Counted from the stretch's first letter, positions 43,471 through 54,690 are shown. The stretch: DNA of 64,000 nt from Cryptomeria japonica (GCF_030272615.1 NC_081413.1:335954302-336018301), one strand, 5' to 3'. A program made the numbers and translations. The notes: a model not told the origin generated them from the sequence alone.

Positions 43471-43740
43471 GACAGTGCTCACACATGTCTCTAAGTCTAT
43501 TCTGAGGACTTTTTGAAGAAACATGTGTCCTTCACAACTTCAGCTTAGAATAGAGCTTATGTTGTCGATTAAAATTAATTAAGTATACAATTTATAATAG
43601 TTAATTAATTACTAGACAATGCTCAGACTTGTCTCTATTCCGATGACTTTTTGAAGAAACCTTTGTCCTTCAGAACTTCAGGCCAAAATAGAGCTTATGT
43701 CGTTGATCTGCGATCATCTAACAGTCATTAAGTTGATTTA
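43471..43740 (+). repeat. dispersed 110-bp repeat, copies 1 and 2
   Basis: Copies at 43471-43570 and 43614-43740 share GACTTTTTGAAGAAAC, TTTGTCCTTCAGAACTTCAG and ATAGAGCTTATGT. Between them lies TTAATTAAGTATACAATTTA followed by TAATAG. A third copy, with the same intervening segment before it, is at 44615-44770. Confidence 0.75.
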
Positions 43741-43924
43741 TTAATTTAATATTTAAATATAAGTAATAAATAATTTTATACTTTGTTTATTTCATTTTAT
43801 TTGCATGTATTTTAAGTTCTTTATTGGTTAATTGTTGAATTAGTTTGTATATCTAGCCCGTTAGTGGTTGGATCTTTAGGGTCTACAAATAGGTCAATAT
43901 TTAGCATACATAGATGTATGTATC

Positions 43925-43927
<3 letters not shown>

Positions 43928-44017
<90 letters not shown>
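43928..44017. repeat. (TA)45 microsatellite
   Basis: An uninterrupted run of 90 bases of alternating T and A. It is followed by a short duplication of CTATGATGTTATAGACGAT (44017-44066). Confidence 0.95.
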
Positions 44018-44018
<1 letters not shown>

Positions 44019-44614
44019 TATGATGTTATAGACGATATATATATACTATGATGTTATAGACGATTATGGATGTATTTATGATGCCTATATGTAATAATTT
44101 TAATCCATGTTCTTTTGAATATGATGCTATAGACTATGACCTAACCTTTATGCTGAAAACACCACAAGATTGAGAGGGGGTGAATTATTCTAAACAAAAT
44201 CCTAAAAATATTTAATCACAAGTACTTATCAATTATCATTAACAAATTAAACATCAATACAAGATAGAACAAAAAAACACCAAACACATGAAAACCATAA
44301 TTTTTACCTAAAAAACCCAGTGTGGGAAAAACCATGGTGAGAATCACACTCACAATATAAATATAATAAAAATTAAAATTAATGACTTTCATATTTTACC
44401 CCATCGTGCACTTCCTTTGATATCAATGGTCCAGATCTTTGCGCGACTGCGCATTTAGATCAAGATGCTCTTTCACCTTAACTCTGCAGCCCTGATGCAC
44501 ACATGGCACATGGGCCCTGCTGACGTCAGGCTCTTCTTAAGTGGACCAATAAGATTATGCATGTTGGAGGTCAAAGGACACAACAGAAAGGGTTGGCCCA
44601 ATCTATCCTCCTCG
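44018..44614. other. insert between repeat copies, unassigned
   Basis: Includes 'AAGATTGAGAGGGGGTGAATT' type sequence near 44167 (19 bases from AAGATTG to GTGAA compared only), a phrase common at edges of plant repeats. No termini could be defined. No gene is supported. Confidence 0.3.
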
Positions 44615-44770
44615 TTAATTAAGTATACAATTTATAATAGTTAATTAGACAATGCTTAGACCTCTCTATTCCGGTGACTTTTTGAAGAAACCTTTGTCCT
44701 TCAGAACTTTGAGCTGAAATAGAGCTTATGTCATTGATCTGTGATCATCCAATGGTCATTTAGTTGATTG
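44615..44770 (+). repeat. dispersed 110-bp repeat, copy 3
   Basis: TTAATTAAGTATACAATTTA is followed by GACTTTTTGAAGAAACC and ATAGAGCTTATGTCATTGAT, as in the copies at 43471-43740. The separation of about 900 bp is caused by the TA run and the unassigned insert. Confidence 0.75.
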
Positions 44771-45168
44771 ATTAATTAATTACAGACTTATAGTTAACTA
44801 GCACTTGCAGCTCATTATATGGATAGCCGAAAGAATTTTAAAGATAAACTTTAATGTAGTTTACAATTACAAGTGAATAAATCAATCTAGTATTTAAATA
44901 CAAGTAATGAATAAATTTAAAATAAAAAAGTTTCTCATTCGCACTTATAGAGGTGGAATTAATGTCTAATCGTGTAGATTGATTGTAGAACAAAGCTCGG
45001 ACAACACATTGATGGAAGAACCCAATCCCAGACACTCCAAGATCCTTTTTCGATCCTCATTCATGAGCTTTCCTCTCGACAACGAAGTAGGACGTGAGGA
45101 GTACTGATTATTTATTCATTTTCGGTAGACATTTTTATTAAACATGTTTAAGAGTTCTTTGAGAGAGA
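44771..45168. other. upstream of the split unknown gene, nothing recognised
   Basis: AT-rich sequence with no supported coding frame. It might hold 5' sequence of the gene starting at 45169 or 45229. Confidence 0.3.
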
Positions 45169-45537
45169 GTGTTGCATAGAGTAGAGGATAATATTGAATT
45201 GAAGGGGTGTCGACAATGTTGCAGAGGGAACATGGAAGCTAGATTCACATTCAAAACAAAGAAGAAATTGGTTCCCTTCATGGGAAAAGTGTCGGATCAG
45301 AGATTGAAGGGCCTATTCCTATTCAAGGATGAAAGGCTTGTGGATGCGGTGAATCTCTTGCTGGGAGAGGAGATTTTCTATATTAGTCACAAATACAGGA
45401 CTAATATGGAAATCTATTCCCTTATTGTTGCATGGGGATTAGAATTTGAAGAGGATGCATACAAGGTGAAGAGGGCCTTGCAAACTTTAATTGCGGCAAA
45501 ATACCTGGGAGGGATGGATTCAATTTAGGAGTGGGTT
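45169..45537 (+). pseudogene. unknown small gene, 5' part, split by the LINE
   Basis: The frame opens at ATG 45169; a more conservative start is ATG 45229 (MEARFTFKTKKKLVPFMGK). It is open to a TAG at 45526-45528. The product is basic at the start, then 'FKDERLVDAVNLLLGEEIFY', 'EIYSLIVAWGLEFEEDAYKV' and 'KRALQTLIAAKYLGGMDSI'. The frame enters the target duplication (GGAGTGGGTT = EWV) and continues on the other side of the LINE at 53297, so the LINE landed in coding sequence. The TAG aligns with TGG in the right-hand duplication copy. I do not recognise the family; total length is about 130-155 residues. Confidence 0.6.
45523..45537. repeat. LINE target site duplication, left copy
   Basis: ATTTAGGAGTGGGTT here matches ATTTGGGAGTGGGTT at 53282-53296, with one G-to-A difference. 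A 15-bp duplication is normal for target-primed reverse transcription. Confidence 0.88.
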
Positions 45538-45721
45538 ATTTTTTATTAAGGTAAAAACAGGTTTTGAAGGGACCCCGAAACCCTTTACAAAAGGACCTTA
45601 CAAGATAAAAGAATTAAGCAACCAGGAGGAACAAACCCAAGAAAAGCCAGTGAAATAACTAGAGAAAACTAGCTAAAGCCCCAAAAAACCAGCAAAATCT
45701 GACTAGACCCAACAAAAGAAA
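45538..45721 (-). other. LINE 3' UTR and A-rich end
   Basis: On the minus strand the region after the ORF3 stop runs through GGGTTTCGGGGTCCC and CTGTTTTTACCTTAATAAAAAAT to the target duplication. The short AATAAAAAAT is the 3' tail. It fixes the direction and shows that the LINE mRNA ended here, after ORF3. Confidence 0.75.
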
Positions 45722-47312
45722 CTAATTAATATTTTTTAGGGCATTAGCCAAGTTATTGCTAATCCCATACAGGTCTTTGATATTTTCCCTAAGATTAGGG
45801 ATCTCCTTAGCAGACGCAGCAGTAGCTTTCTTAACACTCGCTCTGGTTCTCTTTCCAACTCCACCCGGAGTAGCTTCACCACTTCCAATCTCGATAGAAT
45901 CTTCATCAATGTCAAGGTCCACCACCGGTTTGGGAGAATTGGAATTATCAAGGACCTTCAAGATATCCTCAAGGTTTTTAGTGACAATAGACAAGATATT
46001 CAGGATAATACCCAGCAGGTTTTTCATCGCCACTTTCCCTTTTGCCAGCAAGTTAATCTGAGCAGCCATTTTATTAACTTTCTCCTCCATTTCCTTCTTT
46101 CACTGCTTCTGATCCCTGTCATCTTCCTTCCTTTTTTCATCCATTTGTTTCCCATTTTTCTCTAGGTTCTTCAATAGTTCATAAGTCCATCTGTCATAAC
46201 CCAATCTGGCCTCAGTAAGTTTTTTAAGGTTATCCAAGAATAACCCTTCTCCAACGCTTTCCTTTTCCTCACTCAAACTATCATTTGCCATATCCTTCTC
46301 AGGTTCCTTGTTCTTCTCCCTCTTATAATTAAAATATTTTTCCTCATTATCCTTGTCATCCACATCCACCATGGGTTGGTTGTTGTCGTTGCCAGGGTCA
46401 ACACTATGAATTGGGCTATCATTGTCAGACTCGTTCTCACCTTCTTCATGCTCTGCTCCCATATCCTCATCTTTCCATCTGTCCTCACCCTCTGACTCGT
46501 CCATTTCCATTTCACTGCCCTCTTTTCCAATTTCCTCTGTGTCATTCTTATCTTCATGGACTTTCATCCCAATGGCACTCTTGCTTTTTTTCTTGGAGGT
46601 AGCCTCCTCCTTGCTAGGTTCCCCTTCCTCCAACATTCTCTTACCTTTCCCTGGAGAAGTGGATAACCTCTTGTTTTCCAACATGGAAAGGGTTTTACAA
46701 TGCTCATAAATGAGCATCAAAAGCCCACAATGGAGTACCGGATTCGAGGGATTCTTGATGTGTTTATTGAGAGACCTAGAAAGGGACCTGAAGAGATAGT
46801 AGGGCAGGGATACCCATTTCTCATGTCTAAAGTGGTTTAATAACACAAAGTGATAAGTGTGGGCTCTGGAAAAGTGGCCCTCAACAGCTATATATTCCAT
46901 TATGGCCTTCAAAACCTAGCCCCAGATTTTCTTGATGTTGGAGGCTTCGTAATAACCCCCTATGGCTTTTCCAATTTTAGCCCTCTCCTTTTCCTTGTGC
47001 AGGAACAAATTTACCGCATTATTGGAAACCTTGAGATCTCTAAAGAAATTAAGCCCAAAGTGGGGCATACCTGTCACAATCGCGATGAGGCTTGCGTCCA
47101 ATTTGAACCTAACACCATAGATTTTAAAGGACCCATTACACCAATTTTTTAGATATTTTGGAGACAACGAGATTAACCCTACCTTTGTCGTAATCAACCA
47201 GCTTCTCCATGAAACTAGTAAGGGAACCTTTTTCCAGCTTTGCCCAAACTTTCGGCATGTCCTTCCATCTGGATGTGTTGTCTGGTTCCTCCCTCCTTAA
47301 ATCCCCTCCCAT
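45722..47312 (-). pseudogene. third LINE reading frame, unknown protein with acidic coiled tail
   Basis: ATG at 47310-47312 (MGGDLRREEPDNTSRWKDMP) opens the frame 170 bases after the ORF2 stop. An upstream non-ATG extension is open to 47402. The first 200 residues form a globular-looking region: 'EKGSLTSFMEKLVDYDKGRV', 'GSFKIYGVRFKLDASLIAIV', 'RAHTYHFVLLNHFRHEKWVS' and 'LPYYLFRSLSRSLNKH'. An acidic region ('EKGSEMEMDESEGEDRWKDE'-like; core MEMDESEGEDRW) and a Lys/Glu helical tail to the TAA at 45722 follow. Breaks are one extra A in an A6 run near 47146, TAG at 46916 and TGA at 46100; otherwise it is one frame. The globular part recalls plant transposon-associated proteins distantly like the mobile-domain group. 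That is a weak impression, and no function is claimed. Confidence 0.7.
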
Positions 47313-47481
47313 ATTCAATTTCAGACTTTCACCTCTGTTCTTCTGCAAACTCAAAACTTTCTTCCTGTTGTCGCTCAAGATTTTGAAAAAGATGACCCAC
47401 AAAGTGTGTGAAGTGATATTATATTTGATTGGGATTCTACCACTTTGCTAGGTAATCATAACCTTTCTATCAAAGTATAAA

Positions 47482-50400
47482 TTACTCATATAAGCTATCA
47501 AGATTATGCGGTCCTTCGTTCCCCGTAAATCTATCCTTTTTTAGGAGCTCTTTAATACTCATATTAATATCTTCCCCGTGCCAAATTATTTGAGAATCAG
47601 AGTTAACACCTAGGTTCACCAAACAGTCTGCCACCATATTTTTCTCTCTAAAGGCATGTTCAATGATAATATCTTTAAAACTACTAATGATTTCCCTAGC
47701 TTTAAAAATAATGTTTTCAATAGACCACGATGGCTCGGTTTCCCCCTTCAAACACTTAATGATATTAAGTGAGTCTCCCTCAAGCCATAATTTATCATGA
47801 TTTAGGTCCTTAGCTATAATAAGAGTGTTCAGCATAGCTGAGGCTTCAGCAAAATGACTGGTTTGACTCCCGAAAGGACCAGCAACTACCACTAGGCAAC
47901 TTCCAGCAAAATTCCTGACAATGCCCCCATAACCAGCTTTACCCAGATTCCCCTTAGAAGCCCCATCAAAGTTGGCCTTTAGCCATCCCTGGGGTGGAAA
48001 ACACCAAACAAGAACTTCTCTGCCCTTCTCCTTACTAGGTTTGGTAGTTGAGAGGTTCCACCTGTCATTGAAGTCTTCTTTTGTAGTTGGTCCATCATCA
48101 GTACCATTGATGCATTCGAAGATACTCCTATAAAATTTATCCACCACCACTTCAGGGATGGCACTTTTATCCCTAAAGATCCTATTATTACGCTCTTTCC
48201 AGATATTCCAGATAACATTCGAGAAGATAAGTTTCCAAAGCCCCACTATCTTTGGGTTGGAATTAGGGCATTGCTATTGCTGCCAAGATTCCCCAAGAGA
48301 GTTTGGAAAGACCCAACTCAGCTTCCACCCACTTAAAATAATCTTCCAAATTTTCTTGGCTAAAGGTACATTGATGGTGGATATGGCAAGCAAACTCTTC
48401 TTCCCTACAACAAAGAGAACACCTGTTAGGAAAAACAAATCCTCACTTTTGAAGGTTGTCCAAAGTTAATACCTTGTTTTAGATAAAGATCAAAAAAAAA
48501 ATATTAACTTTAGGAACTAACTTTTTGTTCCAAAATTTAGCCCAAATAGGAGTTTCTTCCACTTTGTTTTGGATAGCCACGACCGAGGACACAAAATACT
48601 TCCCATCCAGGGTTTCCTTCCATATCAAACTATCCTCTTTGTTGTCTCTAAGAATTTTAGAAGAAAGCACAACCTCGAGAAACTTTAATTCCAGACTCTG
48701 CTGGCTAAAATCAATCCATTTCCCATTTCTCCAGTAATCTCTGACCAAACCCCCAAACCTTCTTTTGAACCAATCTTTCCAATCATAAAGGATTGGAATT
48801 TCCTCCAGAGGTTTATCCATTATCCATCTATCTTCCCAAAATCTTATACTTCTACCATTTCCCAGATTCCACATTCTGCCAGTTGTAGCCAAACTTTTTG
48901 CTGATTGAATTGCATTCCATATTGCAGAACCTTCAACAATAAAAAGAATTATCTAAGATTTCTTCCTTAGAGGGTTGCATGTGAAGATATTTGTTTCTCT
49001 AGATTAAATTCCACTCTCTTTCCTCCCCTTTCATTCTCCAAATTTGTTTAGCTAATAAGGCATTGTTCATAGAACTAATATTCCTTAAACCCAGCCCTCT
49101 AGAGGCCTTAGGAAAACATATTTTATTCCAGGCAATAAGGGGAATTATGTTCTTGACTTCCACTCTCGACCAAAGAAACTTTTTTTGGATTCTTTCAATT
49201 GCATCCACAAACTTTCTAGGAATTTTAAACAAACTGAGGGCATAAACAAATAGGTTTTGGAGAGAAGCTTTGAGCAAAGTAACTTTTCCCGCTTGGCTAA
49301 GGACAACCCCTTCCCAACCAACCAGTTTGGAGTTGAATCTGTCAACCAACTTAATCCAAAAATTATCCATAAGCTTGATACAAAGGGGAAGCCCCAAATA
49401 AGTAGAGGGAAGCTCATCAATTTTAGAGCCAAGAATTCTTTCAATCCTTAATTGTCTTTGAACAGGGGTATTGATGAAGAACAAAGAGCTCTTATCCCAA
49501 TTAATTTTTTCACCAGAGGCAGATTCATAAATATTCAAAACGTTCTTCATATTTTTAGCTTCCCTAATGGTAGCTTCCCCCATAGTAATTGAATCATCAA
49601 CAAGATGTTCATGGGTATAGGTAAAATTGGCAGAGGAAGGTTTCAGTCCTCTGAGATTGCCTTCTTCCACATTTTTAAAGATGAATCTACCCAAACTTTC
49701 AGCTAAAATGGTAAACAAGATAGGGGAAATGAGATCCCCTTGTCTAAGACCTTTGGTACTTTTGAAAAAACTAGAAGGGGATCCATTGACAATAACAGCA
49801 GAAGAGGAAGTTTCCATCAATTGAGAGCAAAGTTGAATAACTTTTTCTCCAAATCCAAATGCTTTCATAATCCTTAAGAGGAACTACCAGTTCACTCTAT
49901 CATAAGCTTTAGCCATATCCAACTTTAGAAAGAAACCCTGATTGTTAGCCGCCTTTAGAGAATGAATATTTTCATGAACTGAAATAATGGAATCCAGAAT
50001 CTGTCTACCGGGGACAAAATCATTCTACTGGGCTGAGATAATTCTTGGAAGAATATCCAGCAGTCTAGAGGTAAGAACCTTAGACAAAATCTTGAAAACA
50101 AAGTTGCAGAGACTAACGGGTCTAAACTTATTAAGAGAATCAGCTCCAGGGATCTTCAGAATAAGGACAATGAAGGTAGCATTCAGTTCTTTGAGAAGCC
50201 TTCTACAGCCAAAGAATTCTTTAACACCTTTACAAATATTAGTCTCCACAATATACCAAAAAGATTGGAAAAAGAACATAGGGAAACCATCCGGTCCAGG
50301 AGACTTAGCTCCTTGAAAAGAGAACACCGTCTTTTTGATTTCCTGATTATTAGGAATTCTGGATGGAGTTTTATTGTCTTCCTTAGTCAAGGTAGGAGGA

Positions 50401-51663
50401 ATAGCTTGCAATAGGAGATTTTGGTTACTAGCATCAAGGTTATCCACTTCTCCCAAAAGGGTACCAAAATAATCTAGAGCTTCCTTTCTTATATCATTAT
50501 CCTCCGTTAAAATCCCTTTATTATAGGATAATCTAGATATCCTGTTAGCCGCCCTATGCTTAAGAGTAGTTAAGTGGAAAAACTGGGTATTTTTATCACC
50601 TTCCTTCAAGTACAAGGCTCTTGATCTTTGTCTCTAGAATGTCTCTTCATTGGAAATAATAGTGTGGTATTTAGATAACAAACCATTTTCCACAGATCTC
50701 ATCTCTTCAGAAAGCCCCTCCTCTTGGATTTTATCTTGAACTTATTTTATTTCAAATTTTATTTGAATTTTACTCTTGAAGATATCCCCAAAAATCTCTT
50801 TGTTCTAGATTTTGATTTTAGCCTTTATAATATCTAGCTTTTTAGCTATTCTAAAAAGAGTCATTCCCTCAACCTCAGAATTCCACCAATCAGCAACACA
50901 AGCTTCTAGCGAAGGATAGGATAACCAAACTTTTTCAAATCTAAAGGGAAGTTTCTCTTAGCAGAAAAAGAATTGGCAGCAAAAGAAATAGGGTAATGAT
51001 CAGAACCAATCTTGATAACAGACGCTACAGAACAACTATACTTAGATAACCACTCAGGAGAAATTAAAGTAACTTAACTTGAATAAGATCAACTCCAGTT
51101 CTTCTATTAGTCCAGGTATAGTTAATCCCTTGGAGATCCACATCCATAAGAGCTTGATCATTAATGAAATCAATAAGATCTTGTTTACCATCAAGCTGCA
51201 AGGGAAGGCCTCCCATCTTCTCATCCTCTTTTAGCGGAGTATTGAAATCTCCCACTATAATCCAGCTTTGATCAGCAAAATTAAGTCTGTCGTCAGCAAG
51301 GCTTCTCCAATATTTAGCTCTCCCAATTTTGGTATTAGGCGCATAGACGTTGGATAAAACATAGACAAAGTTATCCTTGATATGCTCAAGCTGCACAGAG
51401 ATCCTATTAAATTCAGAGATGATTTCCTTCCCTTTTATAGTTTTTTGGTTCCAAAAAATTGCAGTTCCTCGAGAGGCTCCTTCGGAGCTAGATCATATTA
51501 CTCCATTATTTTTTAATATTCTGATCTTTTCAACTTTATCCTTACACATCTTGGTTTCCTGAACAAGGACCACATCTAGTTTATGATCTCTTATAATGTT
51601 ACGTAACACATCCTCCTTGTGAGGGGCATTCAATCCTCTTATATTCTAGGAAATTATCTTCAT
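47482..51663 (-). pseudogene. LINE ORF2: endonuclease, reverse transcriptase, zf-RVT, RNase H
   Basis: The minus-strand start at 51661-51663 gives MKIIS, a TAG (Trp expected), then NIRGLNAPHKEDVLRN, the usual beginning of an AP-like endonuclease. Further endonuclease motifs are 'YVLSNVYAPN' and 'WIIVGDFNTPL'. RT follows ('GAKSPGPDGFPMFFFQSFW', 'NKFRPVSLCNFVFKILSKVL', 'KGLRQGDLISPILFTILAES'), with the catalytic box LVDDS in place of the common FADD. The zf-RVT region ('GNGRSIRFWEDRWI') and an RNase H ('WLKANFDGASKGN', 'LWLEGDSLNIIK', 'NMVADCL') end at the TAA at 47482. Several stops and shifts break it (for example near 50025, 49870, 48900 and 48470). It would nick DNA and copy the LINE RNA in place. 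Confidence 0.92.
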
Positions 51664-51708
51664 ACTTTAACCAGAGATAGGGTTGACTCAATGGAACACT
51701 GTGTTCCA

Positions 51709-53275
51709 TCAACATGGTTCTTCCAACTTTCCTGTTCCCTTTGATGTTTTAGAGATGGTCTCCCCTGCTTTTTTGTTTTGGCTTCCAACGTCTGCCTTTT
51801 TCTTATTCTTGCTTCTAGTTGCAATACCTCCATTGGGTCCCTCCTTATTCAATTTTCCCTCTTTTGTGCCATGAATCCTAATATTTCCTTCCAGGATTTC
51901 CGTTTCCAAACTATGTGATGGGGTTTGGCATTGGGATGGCTTTGGGCTTCCATTAGTTAGAAGCAACAAAGGCTCAAAATCAGAAAGGTTAAAATCTTGT
52001 GCTTCATTAAAGTCTTCCTCAAATTCTTTTGAGTAAGATGACGCAAACACATCATCATTGGGACTTTCCTCTACTTTCTCCTAACTGAATGATCCAACCT
52101 CCTGGTCCTCTGGATCATTTTTATTATTTAACTCTCTTCTTTGCTCATCTTCTTTAGTACTTTCTATTTGATTATTAGAACATACACAAGCACAAGTAGG
52201 TTTTTCATTATTACTATTCACATCCTTCTTCACCTTCTTTTCTGGCTCCATCACTTCCTTATCAGGATCACACCCTACTGATGGGTCTCCTTTTTTCTCT
52301 TTAGTTTGCCATTTCTACTTCTGTTGTACACTGCTATCAGTCTTGCTTTCCTTACCCTTCTTAAGCAGATAGGATTTTGCCCAATGGCCTGATTTTTTGC
52401 AATGGAAGCAAGCAAACGGAAGCGATTCATATTCAATTGCTAGGGTCCATTTCCCTAAATTAAAATCTCAATAGATTGGGGCATGTTCATCATTTGATTA
52501 ACATTTACATAGATGTGAGCAAAGACTAACCTTGATTTAGCTGCAGTCATTGGGTCAATCGAGAGAAGTTCTCCAAAAGAGCTCGCTATCCCCTTAAAGA
52601 CTTCTTCATTCCATAATTCTAGAGGAAGGCCTGGGAGGTGCGTCCAAACAGGTGCCGATACAAAAAAAGACTCATCAAGAGAGAGGTTAGGAACCCATTT
52701 CTGTAGAGCCAAAGTTGACTTGTCGAACATCCATGGGCCTTCACATAGAGCCTTATTCATATCTTCTTCAGAGTTAAAAGCAAAGGAAAAAAAGCCCCTA
52801 GGCAACGCCACCACATCCACGTGACCCTTGAGAACCCATTTCCTCCTTATAAAATACCTAACAACATCAATGTTAGGCCTAAAACCAGCAAATCATCCGA
52901 TTAATGTCATGGCTAAACCAGTGACAGTGAGATCCACTAGCTTATCCGGACAAAAATAGCAACCAACCCTGAAACTGGATCAGAGATGTTTGTAACTTCC
53001 GGAAGTCCTGATTTTACCAGTGGCTTCACTCCAAAAAGTGAAGACCATTTTATTTTCTTACCTCTATCATGTGGGTCCCCAGTTTTGGAATCTTTATCTT
53101 CCACCGATTTGACTGTCTCCATGTCCTCTTTTGTACCTTGGGATGCCTAGAAACCAACCTAATTTCCAGTTCCACCCCCAGAAAGACTGCCTTCCCCAAG
53201 AAATCCACCATTCCCAGATTTGAAATTTGGGATTCTCGCTCGCCGCTCTCCTTGCCTCTCCACACTCAACATCAT
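51709..53275 (-). pseudogene. LINE ORF1: DUF4283 RNA-binding protein with zinc knuckle
   Basis: The minus-strand ATG at 53273-53275 (MMLSVERQGERRARIPNFKS) opens the frame. Stops (two TAG near 53170, a TGA near 52895) and one shift near 52945 interrupt it. The DUF4283 region is clear: 'RRKWVLKGHVDVVALPRGFF', 'KALCEGPWMFDKSTLALQKW', 'VWTHLPGLPLELWNEEVF'. A knuckle follows at about 52380-52425, CFHCKKSGHWAKSY, in which the last metal ligand Cys is replaced by Tyr, explained by one G-to-A change. A charged tail ends at 51709, 45 bases before ORF2. In plant L1 elements this protein coats the LINE RNA. Confidence 0.85.
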
Positions 53276-53281
53276 TCTTTT

Positions 53282-53296
53282 ATTTGGGAGTGGGTT
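53282..53296. repeat. LINE target site duplication, right copy
   Basis: ATTTGGGAGTGGGTT, partner of 45523-45537. Eight bases further on, GGGAGTGGGTT occurs again by chance or as part of the gene (53302-53312). Confidence 0.88.
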
Positions 53297-53395
53297 GTTC
53301 CGGGAGTGGGTTTCATCATTTTTGAAGGGTTGGTAGAGCCTGCAAACCCACTACCCTTTATTCGTTGGCAAGAGGATGAGTTGAAGGCGAGATGA
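53297..53395 (+). pseudogene. unknown small gene, 3' part, after the LINE
   Basis: The frame interrupted at 45537 resumes here in phase: 'VPGVGFIIFEGLVEPANPLP' then FIRWQEDELKAR and TGA at 53393-53395. Together with 45169-45537 this gives one plausible short protein. GAGGTGAGTATT shortly after (about 53420) looks like a splice donor, so the native gene may have spliced near here. Confidence 0.55.
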
Positions 53396-53685
53396 AGAGA
53401 GTGTGCAAGAAGAGGATGGGAGGTGAGTATTAGGGTTTTCTTCAGAGTTGGCTTTGGTGGTGGTGGGTATAGATAGATGGATTGGATGGAGGTTATTTGA
53501 TGACTCCAATATTTTAGTAATCTTTCTTGAAGCTTTAAATCAATAAAATATCATATTACCTACTGGTAGGCCAGAAAGTGACAATCTGATAAACCCTAAC
53601 AGTAAATAGTTGCAAAAGGTCAACACTTATTATAATATATTCCCCCAAAATAATGAAATTTTTGCCAAAATAAATCATTTGAATA
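53396..53685. other. spacer, nothing recognised
   Basis: GT-rich then AT-rich sequence without a supported gene. Confidence 0.35.
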
Positions 53686-54170
53686 ATTTTTTTTTGATAA
53701 GTGAATAGCTAGTTAGGGTCAACACCCATTATATTAAGATTAAAAAAAAAAGATACAACAGTATTTGACTTGTAGCCAAAAATACATCCCGGTAGCATTT
53801 CCAATGATCACCCATAACAATTCATAACCCACAATACAAAATTCAAGCATAAAAATAGAATGAAGCATCTGCACCATACTTCAGGGATAAGAGACATTCC
53901 CAGTCCTCCTTGCCACCTCCATAGCTTCACATTCCTCCTTGACTTTCTTGGCTTGTAAGATGAGTGGGTAATCTTGTCCACAGTTAGCATGATCTTCGCC
54001 ATTGCAATTTCCTCCACATCGCATATGTCATCCTCAATCCATTCCTCTCCACTCCCCAACTCCAGTGCCCCTACAATCTCAACTGCATCCTCCTCATCAA
54101 TTTCATCTTCTTCTACCAACTCTTAAGTGGTCAGGTAGTCCCAATGCCAATCGTCCTCCTCAGGTTCCAT
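53686..54170 (-). pseudogene. LINE-like or retrogene remnant with A-tail and acidic ORF
   Basis: On the minus strand a frame starts at about 54170 (MEPEEDDWHWDYLTT, then TAA) and continues 'ELVEEDEIDEEDAVEIVGAL', 'AMAKIMLTVDKITHSSYKPR', 'KLWRWQGGLGMSLIPEVWCR'. After it, 'GTTGACCCTAACTAGCTATT' and CACTTATC run into A(9) at 53688-53696. Plant LINEs often end in CACTTATCAAAA, so this may be a 5'-truncated LINE or a retrocopy. The protein is not recognised, and no target duplication was found. Confidence 0.45.
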
Positions 54171-54690
54171 GATTTTGGATACATACATGAGGAAATTGAT
54201 ACTGCAGAGTATATCACTCCTTCATGTTTGCAACAACTGTGCATCTTGTGTTTTCACAATCGAAAATTTAAAAACCCTTCCAATGTAATAGTTTTGTGGG
54301 AGGGGTGTTAGCACATATTTTTGCAAAAATATTCTTTGCTATCTATTGATGTCTTATATGTATATTTTCATCATGAGAGCATTTCCTGTTGGATTGCATG
54401 TGCAAGAGATATGTTGTTGTGTCAGAGAAATCCAATTGTAGCCTGAATCTACATGAACAAGTATCACTTGGGCATATTAAGGGATGGCATTAAGTATGGT
54501 GACATTGTGATAACCTTTATCATGACAGTCTTTGCATAGCAAGAGCATATTTTAGGGTTCATCACAGAAGCAGGGTCATGAGTATGTTAAAAGATGTTTT
54601 TAGTGCCCTAGAAGTCCATTAGCATGGTTGTGGAAAGTCGTATTTGTGAAATAAATCCTTCTCTTCATAAGATATAAATTATGTTTATCA
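54171..54690. other. AT-rich sequence, nothing recognised
   Basis: No coding frame, repeat or RNA gene supported. Confidence 0.35.

Larger units (their letters stand above)
45538..53281 (-). mobile_element. L1-type LINE with three reading frames
   Basis: The 7.7-kb unit lies on the minus strand between 15-bp duplications. On its own strand it has ORF1 (DUF4283 and zinc knuckle), ORF2 (endonuclease, RT, zf-RVT, RNase H), a third frame of about 530 codons, a short 3' UTR and an A-rich end. The 5' end is six bases before the ORF1 ATG, so a 5' UTR is essentially absent and slight 5' truncation is likely. Because the duplication encloses all three frames and the A-rich end follows the third, ORF3 moved as part of this LINE. 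All frames carry stops or shifts, so the copy is dead. Confidence 0.9.

Noticed and set aside
46422-46709. Ser/Pro-rich plus-strand open frame
   Set aside because: Antisense shadow of the acidic region of LINE ORF3, whose GA-rich codons read as Ser, Pro and Phe on the other strand.
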